This document shows, piece after piece, positions 38,459-59,400 of a stretch of DNA of 64,000 bases. The notes under the pieces were generated by a model that was given only the letters and a program-made list of their open reading frames with translations, was not told the origin of the DNA and did no database searches. Position 1 is the stretch's first letter. Every line of letters begins with the position of its first letter. The DNA comes from Mixophyes australis. Its lineage: Eukaryota; Chordata; Amphibia; Anura; Limnodynastidae. The translations under genes were made by a program, and so were the position numbers. The stretch spans positions 168,474,424-168,538,423 of the forward strand of contig JAVHZZ010000006.1 in NCBI GenBank assembly GCA_036250195.1, written 5' to 3'.

Positions 38459-41400
38459 GTCTACGGAAAAGTGTTGTCCTTCCCTCGTAAATGGAAATTC
38501 TTCAGAAAGTTGAAACTTTTAATGTTGAGGGAAGATTCCAGAGCTTCTAATGAAGAGCGATGACAATCACCCCCTCCCATACCTTGCTGTGTTCAGAGCA
38601 GGTTCTAGATCCAGCAGCTGGGAGGGACCATGTCAGTATTAGAGCATCAGAACCAATGTTTTTTTTTGTAATGGTGAAGTAACTTAGATGATGCCCAGGG
38701 GAGGTTTCCTTTGCACCAATCTATAGACCTAATTTAAAAGAACAAAATGGTGCTTGGTGACTTCCAGGAACGTTTAAACTGCACCAGCCTCTCTTCAGTA
38801 AGGTGTTCTTCCACAGCTGAAACAAGTGCCTTAATACCTCTTCAGCCAGGAAGCAAAATAACTGTGGCCTGGTGGCCTGTTCCTTTGTCAAGGGTTACTT
38901 GTGAGGGAAGTCGAACTATTTCACTAATGGTGGGAAAGCCGTATATCACAAGAGTTCATTCCGTGGCTTTGCAGTTCTTGACCAAATCTAACATCCTTAG
39001 ATTGCCTATCGGCTCGGTCTGGAAGTGGTTAACACAAAGTGTGCCTTAGTCAGGAGTCTGTGATATGTTTACAAGCCTATTCTGTATGCCAAGAGATTTT
39101 TTTTTTATTTTTTTTTTATACAAAACATTTGATGCTATTCTTAAATCGTTGGAGAAGAATTGTCTATATACCAAACACTTAAATGCATCCTTTCAGTACT
39201 GCTTTAATGTCAAGGTTCCAGAGGGTTTAACACAAGGCACTTCATGATTAGCACAAATGTTTATTGGTGAAGAGCAGAAATCTTAAAACGTATTATGTTT
39301 TAGTATTCCACATGTACAAGTTGATGTATGGTGGCTGAGGGTGTATGTATATATGTTACACATTTCACTCTGTTTTGTTGATTTAAGCTTGCTACGTATC
39401 TATCTACACAGGGAGCAATTTGGTTGTTTTCCTCCAAATTTCCCAAACATTGCTGGTTAATTTGGCACCACAGACCTTTTTGTGATGTAGATTTTGATCA
39501 GGCATGTTGGGGCAGTTGATCAGTCAATGGCCATCTGCATTGGTTCCATTTATCGCCAGAGAACCAAAACTTGTTTGTTTGTTTTAAAGGATTACGTTTC
39601 CAGAATAGTACCCAATATAAACCATATCCTAACTTTTTTCTGTATATGTTTTTATAGCACTTACCTGTTCTAAAGCTCCTGCCATTTTCAAGGGGTTGGT
39701 CATAATGATTTTTTTATCATCTGGTGAAGGTCTTTGGATAAGAGATGTATCATAGGAAGAGTGTCTATTTACGCTGCTTGGTTCCACCATGATGTCAGGC
39801 TTGTGACGTGTCAGAGGTGGCCAGCTATAGACAGAGCATTCACTAGAACATCCAATCCTCACCGCTCAAGATGAAATAAAACACGTAATAAAATTCTGTC
39901 ATCTCATTTTCTGACACACATGAATACGAATACAATTCGGGAGAATAAGGAGTATTGGTGGACTGCACTGAGGAACCTCCTACACCACACTGTATAACAA
40001 GTGGATAAATCTCTAGTGACTTCTGTACCATTTCAATAACGGTTGGAACAACATAAAAAAGAGATGCGATTTGAGATCTGAACATTTAATAGTTTATATG
40101 GCTTCATTTTCATCATTACATTATCCTGGAATTGAGCGCTGAGGTCTGGATATTTTAGTTATAAAAGTGGCGAACTCTACAGCTGCCTTCAGGTATTTTA
40201 GCAGGTACAGTTCTGAATCTGTTGATCATTAGAGAATTTACTATGGCTAATACCCTGATAATGCCAGGAGCATGTTAGTGAAACATAAACCATAGTGTCT
40301 ACAGAAAACACTTCTAGTTAGGATAGGGCTTTATATGTTCTATGGGTTCTATCTTGTAGATTAAACTATTCAACATTTGAGGAACTTTCCTTAAAAAAAA
40401 AAAAAAAATTGCCCTGTATAGGTGAGACTCTCTTTAGTGGTGATGCCATATGTGGACCAAATAGTGAGTTTAAATTGCTTTACATTTTTTTTTTATTCAG
40501 AATATGGTGCCAATATGTGCAAACAGAAGACTGTATGTGTGCCGTGTACACGTGTCTGATCTTTTATAGTATTATGGTTGTATATTGATTACTTCTGGAT
40601 ATTTGTCACAGTTCTCCTCCTACTGTAAGAGTTTTATAGTGGACTTTTCATGAGACATAACAAGATCTGTTGTTTAACAGATCATCAAACTATATGTTTT
40701 ATTATATTTAATATGCTGCCATGTTTTTAAATGAAAGGAATGGAAACTCAACCTTGTACTAAAGACCTTTTACAAGAAAGCGGTGTAATAAGGCTAGGTT
40801 ATTGAGGGATAAAGGGGGATGTTACATGTCCCCTCATGGTGCAGAAAGAGGCTTGCTGATGACATTTCTGCTTTTGGCGAAGTCTTGTGGGCTCCAGTAT
40901 ACTGTATACATTAGAAGGCAACATCTGTTACTTACCATTGTGCATAAGATATTAATAATTAGAAGATAGTAGCATTTGTTCAGGCCATTGTATAAGGCAT
41001 AAATATGTTGGCACTAACCATTCCATACCCCCTTAGCTTGCCAGGTTACATGATTTGTGCCTGTTGGGACATTTATTATAGAGTGTTGCAGGATTTTTTG
41101 CTTAGATTTAAAGTAGACTTCAAAAACGTATCATTCCTATTTACTGCAGTAAAAAACCAGAGGCATTTTGATACCTACTGGCTTTAGTAAAATTCTCCTT
41201 GTGGGGCATTATATGAACCAAGGCTGTAGTAGAGACTTAGGTTTAACTTTTTCACATGGTAAATATAACATGGCTCTTAACACTTCTACCCATTACCATC
41301 TGGCTGTTGTAAACTTGTTTCAGTACATCTCCCTGAATACTTCCTGTATGTTTCTTAAAAATCTTTACAAAATGAGTTAGTGCTATGCAGAACAAGACGT

Positions 41401-43650
41401 ATCTAAAAGTATAATGAGGTATAGGGTTTGTTATCCAGAAACCAGTTCAGAGATCTCTGAAAAATTGAAGAAAGCAAATAATTGATGCTGCTTTGTGAAT
41501 GGGAGTCACTTTGAGAAACAATGCTAAAACCGTTTAATGAGGAGGGGAAAGCATGGGGCATTTGGGGTAATTTAGTGTTTGTTAGGCAAGGTGTTCCAAA
41601 TTAAGAAGAATAACCTTCTCTGAAAAGTCCCAAGCACTCTGGGTAACATAGGCCATATATTAATAAGATCTAGGACTTTCCATTTTTACATGAAAATAGA
41701 CAGAGCCTTCCATTTTAGTTTTGGAGCAGATTTTGCACTAAAGTCACAGGACAAAGTATGAACGCATGTGCAATATTGTAAAAGCTGGAAATGTGACTGT
41801 ACTTTCATATAGAGGTGCATTTGACACCACAGTTTTTCTTTCTGCGCCAGTTTCACCTTGTATTATTACTGTGTGCTGTTAATGTTTTGATGCTCGGATT
41901 GGCTTCAAATTGGCCTAGTTTTCCCACTTCCCTAAATAGATATGCAAAAGTAGGTTCACCTGAAACACTCTGTGCTTCTGTAAGCATTGCAATGCTGTTT
42001 TTGGATACAAATTTTTGTAGCCCTGTCCCTTCATCACATGGTCATCTGTGTTCCCAGTTTTAAACATTGATGACCATTTGCTCAGACTCAAACGCTCCTA
42101 AAACTCCCTTCTCTTGTCCACACGCACTTCACTTTTTTCTGTAACGGGTAAAAAAGCGCTAAATAGTTTTACTTGTATTATTGGCCAGGCTGGGCATAAT
42201 GTGCTACATACCAGGCTCATCCATTCATCTTCCATAGAGACCCCATTTAAATACATAAAGGCATGTTAACCTACGTTTTGCATAGGTGTTTGTACGTTAT
42301 TACACTCCAAAGGCTGTATGTATCAAATAGCAATTTTTTTTTTTTTATAAAATTGCAGATATCTGGTGACTTTGCATGGTAAATTTAAAGGCAAAACTTG
42401 CCTTTAAAGCTATTGCCGCTTTAAATTTACCATGCAATGTCGCCGGACATCGGCGATTTGCAAAACTCTCTATATGATACATTTACCGCCAGGACCCTTT
42501 ATATTTTGCTGCCCCACTGTCCCATTATTTACACTCAAAGCCTTTCTGTCAATCTTGCTTCCGTGTGAGACTCCCAATACAACAACTTGGGGGTGTAGTC
42601 TAGCAACAATACCTGCCCCACCTCTAGTATACAGATCTGTTATCCTTTCAGTGGATGCTGTGTGAGCTCATGCCAAAGACAGCCTCTGTGCTAGTAAGAG
42701 AGAGGAAGAAAGTTTTGCAGGGTATAACTAAAAATCCTGCTTGGGAAACCACGGTGGGAAGGCTGTACCAGTTAAGATAGGGGGACAAACAAATATTTTT
42801 TTGATGCTTGAGTGCCTTTTATTCATGACTTATCATTTGCTTCCACGTCTGAAATGTTTGGAATTTGCATGTCTTCTGTGTTTGTTGTGTTTGCAAATGG
42901 GGGACATACAATTTCCCATATTTTTTATTTTATTTTGTTTGTAGGGGTCTTTATTTTTGTCTTCACACCCCTTAATATGGAGGCAGCTGGTTCATAGTGA
43001 ATTGCTGCATTCCCAGAAACACTGATTCAGTCCATTCAACGGTGGCCTGCACTCTTCAGCCTTAGTGATGGCTTGTTCCTTGTGCATTGGTTGATTACAT
43101 TCTTTATAATCTTTGTTCAGCCAGCAAAATCCACTTCACTATGTGTAGGCAACTGGTACAATTGTAAGCAGTTTGCTGTACCGAGGAAAGAGTAGGATGA
43201 TAGAAATATGCATCAGCACATCCTTGCTGTACTGTTACCTACTCAGACTCCATACTAGATAGAACTAATGATTAGAGGATGGGCATACAGTTACCATGAT
43301 GACTGAATACAAGTCAGCAGTGTCATAAAGAGACCAGACTTAACCTTAATGTAACTCTTATTACCACTGATAAATTGTCAGATAAAGCAGCAGCAGCGAG
43401 TATCTTTGTTACCCAGGACTGCTTAAGCTGTGTATGTTTAACCACACACAATTTTTTTTTTTAATCACATTTTCTCCAATGACTTATCAAAATATAATTT
43501 TTTTCCTGGATTTCAGTGTTATTAGAGACCCTAATCGAATATATAGTTTTTGCATATTGTTTAAAAAGAAGAAAAACTACAGTATTAGGCTAAAAGTACA
43601 CGTGGCTTTAATCTGTCTGTTCAGCTGCTTATGTTTCTTCAGGTAGACTA
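38459..43650 (+). other. MAP3K3 3' UTR and convergent intergenic DNA
   Basis: Long stretch without a firm gene. AATAAA at 39875-39880 is one candidate polyadenylation signal; others exist and the end is undecided. Holds an unassigned antisense exon-like ORF (39665-39824) and a MITE at 42311-42479. 40080-42310 and 42480-43650 show only A/T runs. Confidence 0.5.
42311..42479. repeat. Fold-back MITE-like element
   Basis: Inverted arms GCATGGTAAATTTAAAG (42374-42390) and CTTTAAATTTACCATGC (42419-42435), with outer ends ATGTATCAAATAG and ATATGATACAT. A second small hairpin (TTTAAAGGC/GCCTTTAAA) lies in the centre. Confidence 0.6.
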
Positions 43651-43668
43651 ACGAGATGTTGGCACATT

Positions 43669-43701
43669 GGGTACCATTGAGCTGTAGGCTCAATGGTACC
43701 C
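43669..43701. repeat. Perfect 14-bp hairpin
   Basis: GGGTACCATTGAGC (43669-43682), 5-base loop TGTAG, and GCTCAATGGTACCC (43688-43701). Followed by a partial direct repeat CCATTGAG. Role unknown; it could be a chance or MITE relic. Confidence 0.8.
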
Positions 43702-44104
43702 ATTGAGTTAATACAAAAGTGTGTTTTCTTTAAAATTATCACATCAGTTTTTCATTCTGCTTAGAAGCTGCTCTTTTTCTCATAGGGACAAATGATCCCA
43801 TGAGCACTGGTGTCACAGGCTCCCCTCTGTCTACTGGGAAAATAGAAAGCGACACAGGCAGATTAACACCTCCAAATGCATTAGCCCTTAGACTTTGTAC
43901 ACATTGCTCAGGATTGTAGTGTGGTGCTTTGAATATAGTGAGACACACTTATTTCAATTGTATCCCACAACTCTAAGTATAGAATTGCACAGACTGATGA
44001 TAAATACAATTGCAAGAAACTGTATAATAGAAAGTGTTCACATATGCATAATAAAACACCTTTCAGCTGTTTTTTATTGTGCACTAAATAAACACCAATT
44101 TTTA

Positions 44105-44395
44105 CAGGGTACCTGATTACTATACTCAATGGAGATGACCTTTATGTGAGCTGAGCCAATATTCACAAGAACACACTCTATCCATTCACTGGGTCCCAAT
44201 GACAACACTGGTTGATTGTGAATGGTTACACTGCTTGCTTATACTTACAAAGATATCAATGGTTTCTAGCGATGGGATAGACTGCTCTTGCATACGTCCA
44301 GTGAATGGATAAGATACATTCTCCACTCGCACATAATGGTTTACCTCCACTGTGTAGGTGAACGACCGGTGTACTGTAAAGCTGCAACATAGTCT
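44105..44395. repeat. Imperfect fold-back MITE
   Basis: TATCCATTCACTGG (about 44179-44192) and CCAGTGAATGGATA (about 44291-44304) are exact inverses, and matches continue outward (ACCTTTATGTGAG against CTCGCACATAATGG). Related fragments lie near 46283-46350 and 55803-55890 (GTCACCTACAC, GAATGCAACCTAT). Confidence 0.6.
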
Positions 44396-47300
44396 TTTGC
44401 TTACTCGCCTGCCATTCCCAATGATTTGACAAGTTGTGTGTGGCATTCCTATAATGGATAGGTTGACTTACATGTATGCTGCTTTCATTCTGAATGCCTG
44501 TTTATGCCTTATCTGTTCTCATTTTCTCTGCATTTAACTAGAGAACCTGAATGTTACATTTTGAAGCTAAACATATGTTTTTGTTTTTTTAATGCTTGTA
44601 ACTGTCTTGTAGTTATCATCTTGGACTTTTAATTGATGAGTGACAGGTGTAACTGTATTCCATAGACTGTAAAGAAGAATAGTCACACAGTAACACAATC
44701 CGCTTAAGAATGTGTGTCTCTATGATGTGCTGGTGTCATGTGTGTTTTAGTTTTATTCATCACTGTCCTCCTGGGTAACCTGTGCCTCGTCAGCAGTTAT
44801 AGAACTACAAGGCCCAAAAGGGATAATTTTCAAAGTTCTTTTTTCTTTGCTTGAATGTCCACAATACTATCACATAGCCTGTAGGAGCAGTATGGTTATT
44901 GGACAATAATCTGTATTTGTAATAGGTGACAGTAGCCAGTCAAGGAAATTCAATAGGAAAATGCATTCATTATTGTTACTTCTATATGATATAACCCAAA
45001 ATGAAATTGTCCTTGCTAGAGAGAGTACTCTGCAAGATATGTACTTTCTATTCACAAGTGAGTATGAGCTGAAACATGCTCTGTGCTGAAAAGGAAAGCG
45101 ATTTTAAGCAGTGTCTGGAAATATCATACACAGAGCAGGAAAGGAAGGCAGCCGTGATCGGTGTGGGAGAAATATTACTACCAGCACATTGCTCCCTGGC
45201 AGGGGGAATCTTTTACAAGTAGGTCTAAAATGTTAAATGAATATATACATTACGTTCCTTCATGTGTGGGGGGAGAAGGAACCTGTGCCAAAGGGAATAT
45301 CCTATTTACTGTATAAATCTCAAAATAAATAGATGGATATATATCTATCTGACTTAGGGCTTGCAGTGCAGAGCCCTCACAATGTATCCAGTTTTTATTT
45401 TACAATAAAATGGTCATTTATATTATATAAACCTGTGTTTTGTGCTTGGACTGTGGGTGCAAATGTTGTATACAAAAAACATTATTGGCATTTGACAAGG
45501 GGTATGTGCCTCTCGTCGTCTAATATACAGACATTGGGGAGCACACATGGCCCTCATGCTTCCTCCCAATAAAGACCATCCATCTCTCCTCAGTACAGAC
45601 ATTGCGAAGCACACACACGTCCTCTCCTGCTTCCAGCAGATATTGGCGTACACACGCACGCTCTCTTGCCTCTTCCCCAAAGACACTAATTCGTGCGCAC
45701 ATGTCTATGAACTATTTTAAATCATACCTTTCTGTTGTGAGAGAAATTATCAATAATCAGGCAGAACACGGCATTAAACAAATTTTGAATAAATCATTTA
45801 TGTAATTACCCTGTATTACAGAACAGTCACATACTGGAATAATCCTCAGTTTGAAATTGATTAAATGCTTTGAGAGTGGGCAGCACCCTTTATAGTTGAG
45901 ATGAAGTCGCAGAGCCCATTGGGTACAGGGAGCAAGAATGATTTAATCTATTTTTAACCTATGCGTGAAGCTGATGCTGAACCCTGAGTTTTATTCTACA
46001 AAAGGTAATGCTGCTGTAACTAGGCCACTTCCATGGACCAGTACCATAAATCGTACAATTTCATGAAGCTGTGGCGATCACCACTAGATGGAGGTTTTTA
46101 GGGATTTGCAGTAAGCTTTGTTTAGCTGCTGTGCTTTTTATCCATTTACAATTTTAGGATGGTGTCCATACCCCTTTAAAAAAACACTTTCAGAACAGGA
46201 TATTCATTGATGATCGGTGCTGGAAGTGGAATCACAATTTCTAAGTGCCTCATTTCAGCTTGATAAACTTACAGTATATAACAGTCACCTACACGCAGCG
46301 GGGGCTGAACCAGTATTCATACGAATGCAACCTATCCGTCAGCAGTGACATCATTTAGGCACACCATGATGCATACCTGGCAATAGTAAAAGATTTTGTG
46401 GACCAGAGGGGACAGAGTTCAAGATTTTATTTGAGGCCTTGTCAAATGAGGTAACTGTTTGGGGGTCGAGATGTAGCCTAGCTGATCAAATTTGACCTGA
46501 TTTTGTGTATAGAAATGTTGGGAGGTATGTCTGCACTGGTCCTAGTGACTTGTAATGTGATTCTCTACCCTAACATAGCTCACTGTGTGTAGACAACCGG
46601 TACACTTAAAGGCCAAACAGACCTTCAGGTCTCGGATAAAACTGATGAGGCTGCACTAATGGTAGTAGATCACATCCAAAAATCTATATGAAAATATAAA
46701 AATGTATTTGCAAAAGGATTACATAGGAACATTAGGTTTCAGGGAGCTGCATATTGGTTTGTCCCACCAAACTATTGCCTCCGCTTAGGGTAGGTAATGG
46801 GTAAACGTCTAAGGCCCTTAATTCCTATTAAACACATTTGTATATTTTAATATGTTCCCTTGTAATTACCTACTGTTGGGGCATTTTCTGATACTTGACT
46901 CCAGGCATGTGTCCATTAAACCTATTATAGACTGTTCCCCTTTGCAGAGTATTGCTAGGGTGGGAGGTTTATGGAAGGTGCAATGCAGCTGTATAAACAC
47001 AATAGGGAGCAATGGGTCCTATAGAGGCTTTTATTGTACAATCAAGGCTCACTGAGAGTATTCATATGTTATAAACAGTCTGTAAACAAGACCCAACCTC
47101 AGTGCAGAGTACTAGTAACTCTCACTGGCAGAGAGGGGCTACTATCCCCACCAGCAGTAGAGTTAAGGAATGTTTCAGTCTCTTTCTGGTAAAAAGAGGA
47201 AATGAATATAGGAAGGATGGAGTGCCAACACATGAGCGTGTCTGGTGAGGAGCCTGGACGCAATCTGAATTTACAGAACAGAAGTGCATGTCCCCTGAGG

Positions 47301-47945
47301 TCAGTGAGTGAAGGGTATGGCTGGCCTGTTACTAGGTGTCTTATTATAAAAGCAAAATAGTCACACCCACAATTTTTAGCAATATTACTTTGGTGTATTC
47401 TGAGGACTTAAATAATTGGTGCTTTTCCAGCAAGATGTATACAGCCTAGTTCCCTGTCCCCCCTCCCACCCCCCTGAGATTTGCAATTCAAATGGCAGCA
47501 GAAAATGGGTGACCACTAACTATGTGCCAATGCACGACTCTTGCAGCTGTCAATTACTATCAACTGTGATACCCTTTCTCACACACCTCACCCTACCCCA
47601 GACACATTCAAGAGACCACCTTTGCCTAAAATTTAAAAGGACAGTTTCAATAGTAAATTGGATATTTCAGAGTACTACACATGAAACTGGATGAAGCAAA
47701 TTGTACCAAAGAGCAAGAACGTCCTATTATGAAATTCATGGCCAAGGTGGCATCTTATCCTTTTACAGCAAACCTCTCCCACCCAGGGAGGGGCTAACTG
47801 CGTAAGCTACATCCTATAGAAAGTGCGTTTACCTGCAAAAAAAAAAAATAAAAAGCCACACTGAGGCATATAAAAGACCCAGTAACAAGTGCATTGTGGG
47901 TGACGATAATCTAAGCCCCAAGTGCGATATGGATGATCTTTGTTT
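44396..47945 (-). other. Intergenic DNA and LIMD2 3' UTR
   Basis: The LIMD2 3' UTR runs leftward from 47945; TTTATT at 47030-47035 is a possible AATAAA on the minus strand. 45510-45710 holds degenerate repeats of about 55-70 bp around CAGACATTGSGRAGCACACA. No other gene is seen. Confidence 0.45.
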
Positions 47946-55732
<7,787 letters not shown>

Positions 55733-56142
55733 CTCTCTGGGTTTCTGCTCCTGGGACCGGTCAGGTTTATTTCTCATCTGTAAAGAAAATTTCAGAAAGA
55801 CCTTAAAGTACACCTGTCACCTACACCTACACAGAGAAAACAGCCAATTTCTTTGCTGAGACAGTGTTCAAGAGAATGCAACCTATTAAGTCACTATGGA
55901 CCAGTGATATAAGCAAGAAATGGCTCATTAGTAGGAACTGTATATAAACAAAGTATTGGCATCCTTACATTACTGATCTATAGATTATAACTTTTATAGA
56001 GCGCCAATTTATTGTGTGCTCTATAAAAAGATACCCTTTAAATATGCGCTCAGATATTATATGTGCATATAGTATGGCCTCCTACTAGAATTTTACAATG
56101 TCTACATATCACTTTGTGGATACAACTAGATGTGAACAGCAT

Positions 56143-56880
56143 TTTCAAACCTGTACGCATTTGGCTGCAAAACGTAGCTTTCTTTGCTGGTGGAATTTGG
56201 CTGTAAGCGCTCCCAGCCCTATCCCAACCACACCACACAGAAAGATTTGACCATTGTCATCCCAGCTTTATTCATACATTTTTGCAAACCGCAAATTTAA
56301 ATATAGAGTGGACTGACGAGGCAAAAGGGGATCTAGAAGAAGATTGTATTGCCGGAGCTTTACACCACTGCAAAATTGCCTGAAGTACTACAGTTAACTT
56401 GTGGGAAATCTCATAATCTTGCTAAGAATTAATGACCAAATAAGTCATTTAGGGGCAGATTCAATTTGGCGTGATGTGTCTCCAGAACAGTCCACACAGA
56501 CACATCGCATCAATGTTTTGACTCAAATTACCACACATTTTCCCTTGCATCCCATATCAGTGCAAGGAAAAAGGAGCGTGAATTCCTTACCGTAATGGCC
56601 GGCAATGTGTGCAGCCAGATATCGCGGCCAATTGAATCTCCACCCACAACACATTTATTTGCACCTAAATTATATACAATCCCCCCACAACACACAATTA
56701 TAGTTACAGAGTATGTGCCAAACGTAGCATATTGTGTGTATACTTGTATGACAAGATGTTCTATAAATTGTGTGCATTGTTCAGAGATCTGTGTGGTGTG
56801 GTTGGGATAGGACTGGGAGCACTTACAGTCATATTCCACCAAACAAAAAATACTACATTTTGCAGCCAAATGACGCGCTG
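56143..56880. repeat. Inverted repeat with 100-bp arms and nested insertion
   Basis: Left arm 56143-56245 and right arm 56780-56880 are inverted copies (core CTATCCCAACCACACCACAC against GTGTGGTGTGGTTGGGATAG). Between them, 56453-56640 starts GGGGCAGATTCAATTTGGCG and ends CGCGGCCAATTGAATCTCC, itself MITE-like, suggesting one element inserted in another. Confidence 0.65.
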
Positions 56881-56937
56881 GTTCTTCCTCATGTCTAAGG
56901 AGGCCTAGCTACACCATTGTGCTGAATTTACCAGTGC

Positions 56938-57330
56938 ACAGAGGAACAATGGTTAGTATTGCTGCCTCACAGCGCTGGAACCACCATCATCTTATTTACA
57001 TGGTGCCACAGAATCTACAGCGCCACACAATCAACAAATAATAAACAACACAAAATACAGATAAGTAATGGGGAAGAGAAATAACCATGAGTTCTAGTCA
57101 GAGCAGGGTACGATCTGTGTGTGGAGTTTGTTCTCTCTATGTTTGTGTGGGTGTTCTCAGGTTTCCTCACACAATACATATACACTAATAGTCCATAATG
57201 CTGGTTTAAGTGTTTGTGTGGTAGAGAACTTAGACTGTAAGGTCCTCTGGGACAGGAACTGACATGAATGATGAAACATTCTCTGTAAGGCATTGAGTAT
57301 TATGTTGCTGCTGTATAAATAAAGGGTAAT
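56938..57330 (+). repeat. tRNA-derived SINE split by another short repeat
   Basis: Head ATGGTTAGTATTGCTGCCTC at about 56949, then at 56983-57107 a minus-strand repeat end (ATCTTATTTACATGGTGCCA), and from 57108 the SINE resumes with GATCTGTGTGTGGAGTTTG and GGGACAGGAACTGACATG, ending near 57325. Confidence 0.6.
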
Positions 57331-57408
57331 AAGAATAGGACTATGTAAAGCTTGTGCAAATTTGCAAGTGCGATGTATGAGGGGTGGCTGGAAGCCATAA
57401 AAATTTAA

Positions 57409-57444
57409 ATGACATGTCACCTGCGTGCGCTGGTGACATGTCAT
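57409..57444. repeat. Perfect 13-bp hairpin
   Basis: ATGACATGTCACC (57409-57421), 10-base loop, GGTGACATGTCAT (57432-57444). No T run follows, and function is unknown. Confidence 0.85.
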
Positions 57445-59079
57445 AAAAATAATCTGTGTATATTATCTACCTCTTTCTCAGAAGGGCATGAAGGGGTTAA
57501 TGCAGCTTGTGAAAGTCACCTCTGTCATTTCCGTCACCCTGTGGCTTCTGTTATTTCCTGTGACCTTGCCCCATTATTGTTCTACACATGTACATTTCTC
57601 CTATATATTCTGGAGGTATATTAGCACACTCCTCGCCCTCATTTGGAATCATAGCAGCAAATAGCCTTATAAGTGAAATTCCTGCACCTGCCTCAGGGGG
57701 ACTCTTAGCGTAGGAGACATGCAAAACTAAAACTGCCTACCCTGCAGGGCTGGACACAACAATTTCAAACATGCTTGGCCAAGATTTGGTTATTGTGCAC
57801 ATAAGTGTGAAAGTATAGAAGAACAGTTCAGTAGTACAGTTAAAAAAATTATTTTAGCGATCAGTTCACTGTTTGTGTAAAATATATCAGTCATTTTTTA
57901 CAGCTAAACACAACAAATACCATAACAATTCCCAGAGGAGATTATTTCTATAATAATCTCCTGCTGCTATTCTCAGATACTTGTTGAAATCCTGGGTGAC
58001 AACAGTCCATCAGTGAGCTGCAGACCACCACCTGCACGGAGGCTGATAAGTCCTATGTCATGTTCCTGCACGCAGCCTTCTTTTCACCTCGTAACACAGC
58101 ATACATCATATTACCGTACAGAGCAAGTTACACACCTCAAACTGACTACAAAACACAGCAAACACCATTATTATTATCATGTTTTATTGATAAAGCGCTG
58201 ACATATTATGCAGCGCTGTACATTTAGAACATACACTGTAAAATGCATAAGAATGTTTTATAATCTTCAGCTATCACTACATTCATTAGAATAATTTCAT
58301 AAGAATACATAACCCAAAAAATTAGATGTAAATTCATTAGATTTTATACCCCAAGTCGATTAAATAAATTAAAAAAAGAGCCTTTTCTATAATCTTTAAC
58401 TGGCAAAACATTCTGGGACTTGTAGTTCCACAACAGCTGGATCGCACCAACATATTTTTCAGCATCACTACACAGTTGGGAGGTGGGACAAATGTACATT
58501 AAGGGTCATTTAAGAAGATGGCATATGCTGTTTGCACCAGTTTTTATGCAAATGAGCCTAATTTTATACACTCCCCACCTGAAAGTGACAGTGGTTGCAA
58601 ACCTTAGCATTTACTGATCGAGTGACCTAAGCGAATCTGGGTGTTGTATGCCAATTTCGGGTTGGGTGTATGTATGCGCACAGTTATGTGTCCTCATGCA
58701 AAAGTGAGCATTTGTATTTTGGGATGCAATTATATTACATTTTTGGGCATTGTTTGAACAATGCAATCAAAACATTTCAATATACACGTGATATAGATTG
58801 TCCTGATGTCCCCTCACTCATGATTAATGCAAGACAAAGATACAGCAATGAGTATTTTAGAATAACTTTGAAAACGCTGTTATCCTAAAGTCTAGTAAGG
58901 TAGATCTTAAGATGGACTTTGGAGTGATTTCCAGCCTGTCCCACAAACCTGCAAAAGGTTGTGCAGAGCACTTATATGGTGGTTCTCAAGACCTAAATGA
59001 ATGTGTACTGTGCCTGTGCTGCTTGCTATGCACAAGAAAAAAATGTGTTGCAAGTCCCCATAATTTGCAGTTCATAAAC

Positions 59080-59400
59080 TGGGCAGAACAGTGACTTAGT
59101 GGTTAGTACTTCTGCCTCACAGCACTGGGGTCATGAATTTGATTCCTGAGCATGGCCTTATCTGTGTGGACTTTGTATGTTCTCCCCGTGTTTGCGTGGG
59201 TTTCCTCCGGGTGCTCCAGTTTCCTCCCACACTCCAAAAACATACTAGTAGGATAATTGGCTGCTATTAAAATTGACCCTAGTCTGTGTGTGTATGCTAG
59301 AGAATTGATACTCTCTATTGGGGCAGGGACTGATTGAGTGAGGTCTCTGTACAGCGCTGTGGAATTAGTGGAGCTATATAAATGATGATAAATCAACTTT
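59080..59400 (+). repeat. tRNA-derived SINE
   Basis: A-box-like TGACTTAGTGG, TTCTGCCTCACAGCACTGGG, B-box-like ATTTGATTCC, body TGGGTTTCCTCC (partly duplicated: GTGCTCCAGTTTCCTCCCAC), TTGACCCTAGTCTGTGTG, and the end TCTCTGTACAGCGCTGTGGA. No expanded microsatellite. Confidence 0.75.

Larger units (their letters stand above)
55778..59079. other. Upstream of LIMD2 coding sequence, repeat-rich
   Basis: No exon recognised. Contains inverted arms 56143-56245 and 56780-56880, a MITE-like piece at 56453-56640, a nested SINE at 56938-57330, a 13-bp hairpin at 57409-57444, and a short repeat end at 58165-58225 (AAAGCGCTGACATATTATGC). A LIMD2 leader exon may lie here or further right. Confidence 0.45.

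Noticed and set aside
43739..43948. Minus-strand ORF of 69 codons with protein-like composition
   Set aside because: No recognisable family, no clear acceptor, and it lies in a repeat-rich gap. Kept only as a note.
44186..44446. Minus-strand ORF ending at a donor-like GTAAGT
   Set aside because: It lies in an imperfect fold-back MITE whose arms pair across the region; related fragments recur at 46283 and 55803, so it is repeat, not gene.
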